Below are positions 52,519 through 61,581 of a stretch of 64,000 nt of DNA, piece by piece (position 1 is the first letter of the stretch; every line of letters begins with the position of its first letter). The notes below the pieces were generated by a model. The model saw nothing but the letters and a program-made list of their open reading frames with translations. It searched no databases and was not told the DNA's origin. The stretch lies in NCBI RefSeq assembly GCF_024198175.1, contig NZ_JAJVKV010000022.1:62001-126000 (forward strand), in the 5' to 3' direction. Position numbers and translations under genes: made by a program. This DNA comes from Pyxidicoccus xibeiensis. GTDB taxonomy: Bacteria; Myxococcota; Myxococcia; Myxococcales; Myxococcaceae.

Positions 52519-54465
52519 TCAAAGAACGACGGGCTGCTGCGGCAAGGTGACGATGAAGGTGGTGCCGTGTCCGGGGGCGGACTGCACCTCGATGTGGCCC
52601 TGGTGCGCCTCGACAATCGACTTCACGATGAAGAGGCCGAGCCCCACGCTGCGGCCCGCCATGTCCACCGCGCCGGTGCCCCGCTGGAGGGGCTGGAAGA
52701 TGGACGAGAGCAGCTCGGGAGAGATGGGCGGGCCCTCGTTGTGCACGCAGAGCGTCGCCTTCGTGCCGTCACCCTCCGTGGAGACTTCGATGGGCCTCCC
52801 GGGCTCACCGTATTTCACGGCGTTCGTGACCAGGTTCTGGATGACCTGGGACAGCCGGTCCGCGTCCCACAGGCCCTGTGCGTTGCCGGTCGTCCGCACC
52901 TCCAGCATGACGGAAGGATGCGCCGCTTCGACCTCCTCGACCACCGCCCGGCTGAGCGCATGGAGGTCCGTGGGAGAGGGCGCAATCCGGATGCCGCCGC
53001 CGAGCCGGGCCTGGGTGAAGTCCAGCAGGTCGTTCACCATCCGCACCGCGCGTGAGCAGGACGTGTAGATGCGCTCCGCGACCCTGCGGGTGCTCGGGTC
53101 CACGTCCGCTCGCTGGTTCAGCCGGGCGGCCCCCAGCAGGATGGCGCTCAGGGGGTTGCGCAGGTCGTGGCTCACGATGCCGATGAGCTGCTGCTCGATC
53201 TCCGCCTGCTGCTGCTGCCGCTGGAGGTGCCGCTCGCGCTCCTTCTCCAGCGCCCGCTGCACCGTGATGTCCTGGAGGAGCGCGACGTAGCCCTCCACCG
53301 GCTTGCCCTTCTCGTGCTGCGCGATGAAGGTCACCTTCACGTCACGGGTGCCGCCCAGCCGGTAGGGCACGCTGTGCTGCTCGAACGAGAAGCTCTCTCC
53401 CTGCAGCCCCCGCTTCACGTAGGGGCCGAGCACGGCGTACGCCGCCTCTCCGATGACCTCCCGGACCTTCCTGCCCCGCAGGCTCTCTTGTGAGACGCCG
53501 AACCAGTCCTCGTAGGCCTTGTTGACCCGGCCATAGCGCTCGTCCGGGGTGACGAACGACACGAGCACGGGGATGGCGTCGAGCAGGACGCGCAGCTCCG
53601 CCTCACTGGCGCGGACCTTGGCCGCCAGGTCCTCGCTGTGCCGTCGCGCCTGGGTCTGCTCGGTGACGTCGCGGAAGACGAGCACGGCGCCGACGAGCTC
53701 GTTGGCTCCCGCCCGGATGGGGGCCGCCCTGTCATCGACAGGGACTTCCGAGCCGTCCTTGCGCAGCAGCAGCGTCGGGCTGGCGCGCCCCTGCACGGTG
53801 CCGAGCGCGAGCACCCGGCTGACGGGGTCTTCCACCGGGGCACGCGAGGCGGAGTCGATGAGGCGGAAGACCTCCGTCACGGACCGCTGTCGCGCGTCGG
53901 CGTCACTCCAGCCGGTGACTCGCTCGGCCACGGGGTTGAGGAAGGTGATGTGCCCGGTCGGGTCCGTGATGATGACGGCATCTCCAATGCTGGAGAGCGT
54001 CGTGGACAGGTACGCCTCGCGCTCGCTCAGCCGCCGGCCCTGGGCGCGGATGCGCAGCAGGCCGGCCACCCGGGCGAGCAGCTCCGAGTCGTCATAGGGC
54101 TTGGCGACGTAGTCATTGGCCCCCGCCTGGAGCCCCACCGAGAAGTCCTCGTGGGCTCCGCGAGAGGACAGCATCAGGATGGGGAGCGTGACGTCGTCGT
54201 AGTGCTCGCGCACGAAGCGGCACGCATCGAGGCCCGAGACGCCCGGCAGCTCCCAGTCCAGGATGAGCACGTCTGGCGGCGGCCCGGTGAGCCGCTCGAG
54301 CATCTCCTCCGCGGTGGAGAACGTCTCGACCGTGTAGTGCTTCGCGAGGAAGTCGCGGGCTCGCCTCAGCTGCGTGGGGCTGTCGTCGACCAGCCAGACG
54401 CGCGAGGCCTCCAGCGCGCGAGGGGGAGCAGCCACGGTTCCAGGGGAGTGTGCGGGCGCGCTCAC
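52519..54465 (-). CDS. Hybrid histidine kinase with N-terminal receiver and PAS domains
   Basis: A 648 aa soluble sensor kinase. Order: receiver (about 20-135, VWLVDDSPTQL, VLILDWELPGVSG with phospho-Asp, and YVAKPYDD Lys), two PAS domains (LSSIGDAVIITDPTGHITFLN and LDAIPVLVSFVTPDERYGRVN), and HisKA/HATPase (VSHDLRNPLSAILLG phospho-His, NLVTNAVKYG N-box, GLGLFIVKSIVEAH G-box). No membrane helix is seen. The N-terminal receiver suggests it is activated by another kinase or a chemosensory system and then relays to an unlinked regulator, a common myxobacterial set-up. GTG 54465 is a guess; the frame is open up to 54603, and no ribosome site is apparent. Confidence 0.9.
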   Translation of the reverse strand: MSAPAHSPGTVAAPPRALEASRVWLVDDSPTQLRRARDFLAKHYTVETFSTAEEMLERLTGPPPDVLILDWELPGVSGLDACRFVREHYDDVTLPILMLSSRGAHEDFSVGLQAGANDYVAKPYDDSELLARVAGLLRIRAQGRRLSEREAYLSTTLSSIGDAVIITDPTGHITFLNPVAERVTGWSDADARQRSVTEVFRLIDSASRAPVEDPVSRVLALGTVQGRASPTLLLRKDGSEVPVDDRAAPIRAGANELVGAVLVFRDVTEQTQARRHSEDLAAKVRASEAELRVLLDAIPVLVSFVTPDERYGRVNKAYEDWFGVSQESLRGRKVREVIGEAAYAVLGPYVKRGLQGESFSFEQHSVPYRLGGTRDVKVTFIAQHEKGKPVEGYVALLQDITVQRALEKERERHLQRQQQQAEIEQQLIGIVSHDLRNPLSAILLGAARLNQRADVDPSTRRVAERIYTSCSRAVRMVNDLLDFTQARLGGGIRIAPSPTDLHALSRAVVEEVEAAHPSVMLEVRTTGNAQGLWDADRLSQVIQNLVTNAVKYGEPGRPIEVSTEGDGTKATLCVHNEGPPISPELLSSIFQPLQRGTGAVDMAGRSVGLGLFIVKSIVEAHQGHIEVQSAPGHGTTFIVTLPQQPVVL

Positions 54466-54603
54466 GATTGAGGGTGCAAGGTAAGGCGGGAACGCAGTGG
54501 GGGCCAGCACAAGGATGGTGTTCCGCCCAGCCAGGGGGAGGGGAAGCCAGGCAGGCGCGGGTAGGACGTCGAGGACGGGGTGTGGCGCCCTGGCCTCCAC
54601 CAC

Positions 54604-55209
54604 CTACCGGAGCCTGCCCCCCGCCGCACGTCCCTCCCGCCAGTCCACCAGTGAGCACTCGAAGCGCTCCACTGCGTTGCCGTAGTGGAACGCGCGGCCC
54701 ACGTGCAGCATCCCCAGCTTCCGCAGCACGGCCTGGGACGCGACGTTCTCCAGATTCGCGACGCCGACGATGCGCTCCAGCCCCAGCTCCTCGAAGCCCC
54801 AGCGCAGCAGCTCCCGGCCCATCTCGGTGGCGAGCCCCTGGCCCCACAGCGGGGTGTCGAACAGGTAGGCAATCTCCACGAGGCCCGTGTCCTCCAGGTA
54901 GCACAGGCCCGCCCGCCCGATGACGTCCGGAGCGACGTCCGGAGCGACGTCCGGAGCGACGCTCGGAGCCTCGCGCAGGGTGACGGCGAACAGCCCGAAG
55001 CCATGCGTCTCCCAGTGGGCCATCATCCTCGCCACATGGGCCGCGCTCTCCTCCCGGGTGCGAGGCTTCCCCGTGAGGTGCCGCATCACCTCCGGCTTCG
55101 CATACAGCGCGGCGAAGCCCTCCGTGTGCTCGGAGGACACGCGGCGGAGTCTCAACCGCTCGGTGTCGAGGGTGGGGCGGGCGGGGTGTGAGGCGGAGAC
55201 GCGGAGCAT
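54604..55209 (-). CDS. GNAT-family N-acetyltransferase (RimJ/RimL-like)
   Basis: A 201 aa acetyltransferase: LDTERLRLRRVSSEH, GLATEMGRELLRWGFEELGL with the AcCoA-binding [QR]xxGxG/A-like motif (LWGQGLATE), and NLENVASQAVLRKLGM, as in RimJ/RimL. It acetylates an N-terminal or small amine. A tandem APDV repeat lies between the second and third strands (nucleotides 54922-54969), inserted into an otherwise regular fold. ATG 55209 is the first start beginning the MLRVSASHPARPT lead. It is upstream of, and close to, the hybrid kinase on the same strand. Confidence 0.88.
   Translation of the reverse strand: MLRVSASHPARPTLDTERLRLRRVSSEHTEGFAALYAKPEVMRHLTGKPRTREESAAHVARMMAHWETHGFGLFAVTLREAPSVAPDVAPDVAPDVIGRAGLCYLEDTGLVEIAYLFDTPLWGQGLATEMGRELLRWGFEELGLERIVGVANLENVASQAVLRKLGMLHVGRAFHYGNAVERFECSLVDWREGRAAGGRLR
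54922..54969. repeat. Four copies of a 12-base tandem repeat
   Basis: Unit GACGTCCGGAGC at 54922-54933, 54934-54945 and 54946-54957, then a diverged GACGCTCGGAGC at 54958-54969. It is in frame and encodes APDV units in the acetyltransferase, so copy number could vary without frameshift. Confidence 0.9.
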
Positions 55210-55265
55210 GGCTCGCGAGCCTATGCTCCGCATTCCGCGGGTTCCAGCCGGCACGTGCCCCTCGC

Positions 55266-57089
55266 TCAGCGCACCTCCCAGCCCTTCGTCCCGCGCTCGT
55301 AGCGCTTGCCGTCGGGCAGCGCGCCGTAGAAGAGCAGGTCCTTCACGCCCACCACGGACTTCCCGTCGAAGAGGCCGATTTCACCGTTCGCCGGCAGCTG
55401 GATGCCGAGCTGCGCCGCGGACAGGCGCACCCGCTCGCCCGGGGCCACCGTGACGTCCGGCAGCACCGCGCCCGTGGGGTTGCTCACCTGGGTGGGCGCA
55501 TGGCTGCTCTGCGCCAGGCTCACCCGGAGGTTGGTGGTCAGCACCATGCCGCCGAGCGACACCGCCGCGGACGTCCGGTTGCCCACCTCCACCCAGCCCT
55601 CGCGCGGGTCGAACGCCTCGAACACCAGCGTCGGCTTCTGCTGCGCCAGCCGCGTGCGCTCCTTCGCGATGAAGGCCCGCCGCTCCGACACGTACCGCTT
55701 CAGGTAGTCGCGGCCCGCCTGGAAGCGGCCTTGGTCCATGAACGGGTCATCGCGCATGTGCGGGGCGATGAGCGCGTGCAGCCGGTCGATGTACGGGTTC
55801 ATCACCTCGCTGGAGAACACCTCGTCCAGCGACTTGTCCAGCCGGGCCTCCAGCCGCTCGCGCAGCACGGGGTTCGTCACCACGCGGGTGCCCAGGTTGG
55901 AGAACACCGGCAGGTAGCCCGGGTACGACGCCGACTCCAGCTTGCGCTTCTCGTACATCTTCTCCACCCACGTATCCAGCAGGGTGAAGTTGAAGAGCGG
56001 GTGGCGCATGTTGCCGCTGCTCGTGCGCATGTCCTCCACGCTGATGGGGTACCACCAGCGCGCGTCCACGTTGTTGAGGTCCCACGGCACGTAGGACCAC
56101 TTCGCCACCGCGCGGTCGTAGATGAAGTAGCTCTCCGAGTCCTCCACGTAGTTGTTGGACATCAGCACGTCCAGCACCATGGAGCGCAGGTAGTGCTCCA
56201 GCTGGAACTGCTTCTCCAGCGCGCCCACCAGCTGCGGCTCGGGCGTGTGGTTGATGACGGCCAGCATCTCCCAGAGCTTCGTGTCCGGCTGCGTCTCGTT
56301 GGTCTTCTTCATCCACCGGCCCTGGTAGGGCACCTGCCACGTCTTGAACTCGCAGTCCTTCCAGCCGCACCGGTAGATGTCCGCGTCGTCATCCGCGAAG
56401 TCGTGGGCCTTGAGGAAGGCCTTGTTCACCTGCTCGATGTCCAGGAACACGCCCTGGTACGTGCCGTTGAGCTTCAGGCGCACGAACTTCGCCTTCGACG
56501 CCGGCACGCGCATGGCCTCCAGCAAGTCATAGGCAATCTTCTCCGCCAGCAGCGTGGCGTCCGCGTACTCGGCCACGAGGTTGAGCGAGGTGCGCCCCTC
56601 GAAGCGCACCTTGTCCTCGAAGCTCACGTTCCAGCTCTTCTTCGGGAAGAAGCGCGCGGAGGCGCCCCGCAGCCGCACCTTCACGCGGTACGTCGTCCCG
56701 CCCGCCTTGAAGAGGGCGTCCTGCTCCGGCGTCCACGGGTCCGCCTCGAACATCCGCATCGCCTCGTCGGGGATGAGCAGCTCGTACTCCTGCACGGAGC
56801 CCTGCACCGCGGGCAGCTGGAAGGGCCGCATCGTCTCCGGCACGGGCAGGGGCGGCGGCGGAGGAGGCGGAGGCGGCTCCTGCGGCGGCGGATTGCCCGG
56901 AGGCGGCTCCTGCGGCGGCGGATTGCCCGGAGGCGGCGGATTGCCCGGCGGCGGCTCCCCGGGAGGCGTCGTCTGGGGCAGCTCTCCGGTGGGAGGCACC
57001 GGCTCCTCGTACCCAGCGGGTGTCGTGCCGCCTCCACAGGCCCAGAGGCACAGCAACGGAAGGCAGATCAACAGTCGGACGTGAGTCAT
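55266..57089 (-). CDS. CotH-kinase lipoprotein with lamin-tail-like domain
   Basis: A 607 aa lipoprotein. The lipobox LWAC gives acylated Cys18. A Pro/Gly/Asn/Gln-rich low-complexity stalk (25-80) follows, then a CotH domain (about 95-440), a kinase fold that can phosphorylate proteins: MRVKVRLRGASARFFPKKSW-like KVRLRGASARFFPKKSWN, LNLVAEYADATLLAEKIAYD, FLDIEQVNKAFL and VPWDLNNVDARWW are its signature. The C-terminus has a beta-rich lamin-tail-like domain (EGWVEVGNRTSAAVSLGGM). Surface-attached and perhaps a secreted-protein kinase; substrate unknown. ATG 57089 is the first start at the lipoprotein signal. Long intergenic sequence lies upstream. Confidence 0.88.
   Translation of the reverse strand: MTHVRLLICLPLLCLWACGGGTTPAGYEEPVPPTGELPQTTPPGEPPPGNPPPPGNPPPQEPPPGNPPPQEPPPPPPPPPLPVPETMRPFQLPAVQGSVQEYELLIPDEAMRMFEADPWTPEQDALFKAGGTTYRVKVRLRGASARFFPKKSWNVSFEDKVRFEGRTSLNLVAEYADATLLAEKIAYDLLEAMRVPASKAKFVRLKLNGTYQGVFLDIEQVNKAFLKAHDFADDDADIYRCGWKDCEFKTWQVPYQGRWMKKTNETQPDTKLWEMLAVINHTPEPQLVGALEKQFQLEHYLRSMVLDVLMSNNYVEDSESYFIYDRAVAKWSYVPWDLNNVDARWWYPISVEDMRTSSGNMRHPLFNFTLLDTWVEKMYEKRKLESASYPGYLPVFSNLGTRVVTNPVLRERLEARLDKSLDEVFSSEVMNPYIDRLHALIAPHMRDDPFMDQGRFQAGRDYLKRYVSERRAFIAKERTRLAQQKPTLVFEAFDPREGWVEVGNRTSAAVSLGGMVLTTNLRVSLAQSSHAPTQVSNPTGAVLPDVTVAPGERVRLSAAQLGIQLPANGEIGLFDGKSVVGVKDLLFYGALPDGKRYERGTKGWEVR
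56871..56948. repeat. Short tandem repeats in the CotH-lipoprotein stalk
   Basis: Two adjacent 30-base copies (56871-56900 and 56901-56930) and a partial third ending at 56948 encode the QEPPPGNPPP-type stalk. The repeats are exact at the nucleotide level, so they are probably young. Confidence 0.8.
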
Positions 57090-57418
57090 CGCGCTCCCGG
57101 TCAGCAAGCACCATGCCCTCCGTGCGGGTGCGTGCGACTGCTGGCGAGTGGACGGTGCCACCCCGGGAGCGGGTACTCGCGTCGCCCGGGTGGGAAGGAA
57201 ATTGCCCACGTTGATGCCGGTGACTCGCTTCACCCTGAAGGGCAGGGCCTTTCCCCCGCCGGCCCGTCCGCCGGGCATCCGGCCCGCCTGCCGAGGGCAG
57301 GCAGCCGGGCGGCGGCAGTGCTTCCGTGCCCGCGAGCGCTATGCACGGCGCGGGGCGCCAGTCCTAGCTTCAGGAGATGCCGGGAGCGGGGCGCGCCGCG
57401 TCAAGGAGAGACAGCCGC
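57090..57418. other. Divergent intergenic region
   Basis: 329 bases between the CotH gene (minus) and the gene at 57419 (plus). It holds no coding frame, no clear promoter or repeat apart from G/C-rich inverted patches; promoters for both genes presumably lie here, but no TTGACA/TATAAT-like pair stands out. Confidence 0.6.
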
Positions 57419-57889
57419 ATGGAGACCTGGAACCAGAACCCGTCGGATGCCGTCCGTGCCCACACGCCGCTGCTGGTGAACCGGCGCATCGACGAGCGCG
57501 TCGAGGGCTGCGTCCGGTACATGGCCGAGAAGGGCGACCGCGCGGAGATGAGCCGCTACCTCGAGCGGCTGGAGCGCGAGTGGGACATCAGCCGGGCCAT
57601 CTCCGTCAGCACCGCTGCCATGTCGGCGCTCGGCCTGCTGCTGGGCCGCAGGGACGGCGGCGGCTGGCGGGTGCTCAGCGCGGTGGCCACCAGCCTGCTG
57701 CTCCAGCACGGGGTGTTCGGCTTCGGGCCGCTGTCGGAGGTGTTCCGCGCCCTGGGCGTGCGCACGCGCCGGGAAATCGACCTGGAGAAGTTCGCCATCA
57801 AGGCGCTGCGCGGCGACTTCGAGCGCATCCCCAACGACGGCGGACCGCTGGCCAAGGCCAACGCCGCCCTCGTCGCCGCGCAGTCCTGA
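57419..57889 (+). CDS. Small membrane-associated protein of unknown function
   Basis: A 156 aa protein with a helical, charged first half (NRRIDERVEGCVRYMAEKGD), two hydrophobic stretches (VSTAAMSALGLLLG and VLSAVATSLLLQHGVFGFGPL) and a charged end (LRGDFERIPNDGG). The arrangement of two short hydrophobic segments followed by a conserved-looking FRALGVRTRREIDLEKFAIK looks like a DUF2892/YgaP-type two-helix protein, but the match is weak. ATG 57419 has an AAGGAGAG ribosome site 8 bases upstream. It is monocistronic, with a strong hairpin after the stop. Confidence 0.75.
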   Translation: METWNQNPSDAVRAHTPLLVNRRIDERVEGCVRYMAEKGDRAEMSRYLERLEREWDISRAISVSTAAMSALGLLLGRRDGGGWRVLSAVATSLLLQHGVFGFGPLSEVFRALGVRTRREIDLEKFAIKALRGDFERIPNDGGPLAKANAALVAAQS

Positions 57890-57899
57890 GGGCGCACCC

Positions 57900-57929
57900 G
57901 GACGCGGAAGAAGGCCTCCTTCCGCGTCC
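57900..57929. terminator. Bidirectional terminator hairpin
   Basis: A perfect 11-base stem GGACGCGGAAG (57900-57910) and CTTCCGCGTCC (57919-57929) with loop AAGGCCTC, between two convergent genes. It is stable enough to stop transcription from both sides. Confidence 0.85.
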
Positions 57930-57945
57930 GCGGCTCACGTCACCG

Positions 57946-60900
57946 TCAGTGCCGGGGCGCGGTGTAGCCGCCCGCGACGGCCGGAATCAGCGCCGGGGAC
58001 GGCTGCCTCGGGGCGCCGCCATTCTTCGCCCCGGTGTTCCCCTGGTCGAAGAAGCCGTTGAGGCCGGCGATGCCCAGCGAGAAGTTCGTCACCCAGCCCG
58101 GGTCCGGCTTGCCGGCCGCCGCGCCCACGTCGAACGGCTTGGCGAAGTGCAGCCGCATCAGCAGGGGTCCCAGCGCCACGTTGACGCCGACCACGGCGTT
58201 CACCACGCGGTGGTTCCACATGTCCCGCGTGCCCGCGCCCACGCCGCCCGCGTCGAAGCCGGCGACTGCTTCCAGGTCGCTGAGGAAGGCCACCCGGACG
58301 ATGTCGTTGAGCGGCAGCTGCAGCTCCAGCGTGGAGTAGAGGAAGTTGCGGCCCAGCAGCCACCGCTCGTCCCCGAAGTTCACGCCGCGCAGCGTGTCGA
58401 AGGAGGACAGGTAGTAGGAGCGCGCGTACCGCCCGCCCAGCGTGGTGCCCGCGCCGCCGCGCAGGAACAGGTGGGTCCGCCCGTAGATGGGGAAGTACCG
58501 CTCCGCGTCCAGGCGCAGGTTGCTGTACGCCTCGTTGTTGAACGGCTGCACGCCCACCGTCGCCTCCAGCAGCGCGGAGCTGCCCGCCAGCGGGCCCGTG
58601 GCGTAGTGGTACTTCAGGCTGTCGTAGCCCACCTGGCCGCTGACCTCCGTCTGGAAGCGGATGGACTCGTTGCGCTCCCGCCAGGCCGACAGCAGCTCCA
58701 CGCCCGCATCGTTGAAGCCGGGGAAGGCCAGCCGGAACTCCTCGAAGTCGTCGAGGAAGTACTTCGTGCCGCCCAGGCTCAGGTCACCCTGCAGGTAGAA
58801 GAAGGTGCTGAGCGGGTAGCGCAGGCTGCCGAGCACGCCGAAGAAGCGCTCGCCCGAGACGAAGAAGGCGCGCGAGGCCACCGGGTCGCCCTCGAAGGTG
58901 CGGTCCACGCGGAAGCGCAGCGACTGGAAGAGGCCGCCGCCCCACGTCGTGCGCCCCTCGTCGTTGATGTACAGCAGGTAGCCGTCCGTCAGGTCGAAGC
59001 TGCCGTACACCGACAGGGTGAGCAGGAACTGGTGGTCCCTCATCCGGTCGCTCGCCGCCGCGAACAGCTGGCCCACGAAGCCGCCGCCGCCCGCGCCCGC
59101 GAAGCCGAAGATGGGGCCGAACTCCAGGTTCTGCCGCGTGAAGGGCTGGTAGCTCTGCGCGTCCGTCAGCGGCCGCACCGCCATGGGGCCGGGCGGCTCC
59201 GGCGCCGGCTCGGCCGGCACCTCCAGCGCCAGCATGCGCGGCGGCCGCAGCACCGCCGGCCTCCGCTCACCGGAGTTGTGGAACAACAGCCACAGGCCGC
59301 CCTCGGGGCCGGGGCCCGGCTCGAAGACGCCCGTCGTCAGGTCCGTGCGCCGGACGATGCGGCCGTCCGTCATCAGCTCGTGCAGGTCGGAGCTGCTGTT
59401 GTTGAAGGCCGTGAAGAACAGCCGGCCGTCCGCCAGCGCCACCGGGTCCGCGTGGTCCCGGTCCTCGCTGGTGATGCGCTCCACCTGCCGGGGCGCGTCC
59501 GTGCGCACCCGGAAGAGGTTGAACTTGCGGTGCGACGTCGCGTCCGACGAGAAGATGACGCCCGCCGGGCCCCACGTCACCTGCCGCTCGGAGAACACGT
59601 CGTCGGAGAGCTGCAGCGGCTTGGCCTCAGGGCCCGCCTGCAGGTCGATGGCGTACACGTCCCGCAGGCCCGCGTCGTTGATGCCGATGAAGGCCACCCA
59701 CCGGCCGTCCGGCGAGAAGGCCGGCGAGTACGCCGCCAGCAGCCCGTGCTTGTCGATGCGGTACGCGGTGCGCCCGCCCACGTCCAGCTTCACCGTCGTC
59801 CCCACCTCCCGGTCGATGCCGGTGCGGATGGGGGTGCGGCGCACCAGCACGTCCGCCGCCCGCTTCTCCACCACGTGGGTGTAGTCCTGGATGTAGATGA
59901 CGTCGCGGCCGGTGATTTCCGCCACGAAGGCCAGCTTGTCCTTCGCCAGCGCGAAGCTGCGTCCGGAGATGGGGTGCAGCGACTCCACGCCCGGCACGCC
60001 GTCGCCGGCCACCTTCACCGACTTGTCCGGCGCGCGCGGGTCCATCATGTACAGCCGGCTCTCGCCCGTCTCCGGGACAATCGTGCGCAGCGCCAGCACC
60101 TGGCCGTCCGGCGAGCTCGCCATGGCGGTGACATAGCCGGGCGCCTTCTCCAGCAGGTCCATCGCCGGCGCCGCCTGCTCCGAGCCCAGGTACGTCTTGA
60201 ACGCCCGCCGCTTCAGCCAGTTCTCGAACCGCGCGGAGATGCGCTTCGGGTCATCCCCCGACAGCCGCTCCAGCAGCTCCTCGAACTTCAGCGACGGCGA
60301 GTCGCGCGAGCCGCCCACCAGCCGCGGCGACTCCTCCAGCACGCGCTGCAGGAAGCCCTTGCCGTACTCCTCCTCCAGGAAGGCCACGCGCACCTGGCCG
60401 ACCTTGTAGATCCACAGGTAGCCGTACGGCCCGGGCGAGAAGAAGTCGAGGAAGGCGTAGCCCTTGTACAGGTCCGGGTTCACCAGCAGGTCTCTCACCA
60501 GCATCTCCGCCTCGGGGTCCATGCCCCGCTTGGCGTAGAACTCGGCCAGGCCTTCGATGAACCACAGGGGGATGCCTCCCAGCGGATCCCCGAACACCTT
60601 GGCCTGCTCGGCCACGGTGCGCACCTTCTGGATGGTGAACTGGTGCGCCAGCTCGTGCGTGCTGATCTCCTCGAAGAGCCGGTGGTCGCCCAGGTACGGC
60701 AGCGTCAGCTTCAGGTCCTCGCCGGTGCTGGTGAGGCCGAGCGTGCCCTCCGACACCTGGAAGAGGTTGGTCTGCAGGAACTCCTGGTAGCTGCTGTAGA
60801 GGATGTACGGGAACGTCTGCGTGGGGACGTACTGGAACTGGTCCACCAGGTAGCGGTACGCCTCCTCGATGAGGGGCGCGGCCCGCTCGGCCACCACGCG

Positions 60901-61518
60901 CTCGCGCTCGTAGAAGTAGAAGCGCACGCCGCCCGACTTCGCGCCGAGCGACTTCGCATACGTGTAGTTGAAGCCGCCGTCGGAGGCCCCCAGGGACGCC
61001 AGGCTTCCCAGGCCGCCGTCCGCCGCGCCGCCGTCCGCGCCCGCCAGCAGGGTGCCGCCGTCCGCGCCGCCCGCGCCCGCCAGCGTGCCGCCGTCGTCAC
61101 CGGCCGGGGTGCCCGCGGTGGCCGGGGTGCCGCCATCCGTCCCCTCCAGCACCAGCGGCGTGCTGGTGGTGGGCGGCAGCGCCGTCTGGGCTTCGGGAGG
61201 GCTGGACGTCTGCTGGGTGCCCTCGGGGCCGGGCCCGTTGGGCGGCTGGAGCGGGTCGCCCGTCTCGGGAGACGTCGTCGGCGCATCCGGGTTGGCGCCT
61301 CCCTGGGTGCCGGGCGGCTGGTCGTGCGCCGTCCGCTCCGGCGGCTTGGCGAGCCCCTCGGCGCCGGGGCCCACGAGGATGTCCACGTGCCGCCACTGGA
61401 ACTCGTAGGTGTTGACCGGCGATTTTCCCGGGCGTCGGGGCACGACGTAGAACTGGGCGAGCGCCAGTCCTGGGAAGAGCAGGGCCATCATGGCGGCTGC
61501 GAGGAGACGGGGGTTCAC
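57946..61518 (-). CDS. Metalloprotease-propeller-outer-membrane-barrel fusion
   Basis: A 1190 aa exported protein with an unusual three-part layout. After a signal peptide (LAAAMMALLFPGLALA) and a Gly/Asp/Ala-rich linker (about 70-190) comes a gluzincin-type protease domain: HELAH (288-292, in ISTHELAHQFTIQ) with WFIEGLAEFYA carrying the third zinc ligand Glu322. A TolB-like beta-propeller (about 430-800) has YSPAFSPDGRWVAFIG and related WD-like strands. The C-terminal third (about 830-1150) is a 16-strand-type barrel of the BamA/bacterial surface antigen type (RLDAERYFPIYGRTHLFLRG, DERWLLGRNFLYSTLELQLP). It probably sits in the outer membrane with the protease in the periplasm. GTG 61518 is chosen for its GAGGTGAGC ribosome site; GTG 61527 is the alternative. 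Confidence 0.85.
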   Translation of the reverse strand: MNPRLLAAAMMALLFPGLALAQFYVVPRRPGKSPVNTYEFQWRHVDILVGPGAEGLAKPPERTAHDQPPGTQGGANPDAPTTSPETGDPLQPPNGPGPEGTQQTSSPPEAQTALPPTTSTPLVLEGTDGGTPATAGTPAGDDGGTLAGAGGADGGTLLAGADGGAADGGLGSLASLGASDGGFNYTYAKSLGAKSGGVRFYFYERERVVAERAAPLIEEAYRYLVDQFQYVPTQTFPYILYSSYQEFLQTNLFQVSEGTLGLTSTGEDLKLTLPYLGDHRLFEEISTHELAHQFTIQKVRTVAEQAKVFGDPLGGIPLWFIEGLAEFYAKRGMDPEAEMLVRDLLVNPDLYKGYAFLDFFSPGPYGYLWIYKVGQVRVAFLEEEYGKGFLQRVLEESPRLVGGSRDSPSLKFEELLERLSGDDPKRISARFENWLKRRAFKTYLGSEQAAPAMDLLEKAPGYVTAMASSPDGQVLALRTIVPETGESRLYMMDPRAPDKSVKVAGDGVPGVESLHPISGRSFALAKDKLAFVAEITGRDVIYIQDYTHVVEKRAADVLVRRTPIRTGIDREVGTTVKLDVGGRTAYRIDKHGLLAAYSPAFSPDGRWVAFIGINDAGLRDVYAIDLQAGPEAKPLQLSDDVFSERQVTWGPAGVIFSSDATSHRKFNLFRVRTDAPRQVERITSEDRDHADPVALADGRLFFTAFNNSSSDLHELMTDGRIVRRTDLTTGVFEPGPGPEGGLWLLFHNSGERRPAVLRPPRMLALEVPAEPAPEPPGPMAVRPLTDAQSYQPFTRQNLEFGPIFGFAGAGGGGFVGQLFAAASDRMRDHQFLLTLSVYGSFDLTDGYLLYINDEGRTTWGGGLFQSLRFRVDRTFEGDPVASRAFFVSGERFFGVLGSLRYPLSTFFYLQGDLSLGGTKYFLDDFEEFRLAFPGFNDAGVELLSAWRERNESIRFQTEVSGQVGYDSLKYHYATGPLAGSSALLEATVGVQPFNNEAYSNLRLDAERYFPIYGRTHLFLRGGAGTTLGGRYARSYYLSSFDTLRGVNFGDERWLLGRNFLYSTLELQLPLNDIVRVAFLSDLEAVAGFDAGGVGAGTRDMWNHRVVNAVVGVNVALGPLLMRLHFAKPFDVGAAAGKPDPGWVTNFSLGIAGLNGFFDQGNTGAKNGGAPRQPSPALIPAVAGGYTAPRH

Positions 61519-61562
61519 AGGGCTCACCTCTTCGGGTGGGGAACAGGCGGGAGGGCGGCAAC

Positions 61563-61581
61563 CTGGGAGGCTCGCTCCCAG
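61563..61581 (-). promoter_or_regulatory. Inverted repeat in the leader of the protease fusion
   Basis: A perfect 7-base stem CTGGGAG (61563-61569) and CTCCCAG (61575-61581) with loop GCTCG. It sits 45-60 bases upstream of the GTG start on the minus strand. Just upstream of it a short A/T-rich stretch (about 61591-61620, including tataca) may hold a promoter for either divergent gene. Confidence 0.4.
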
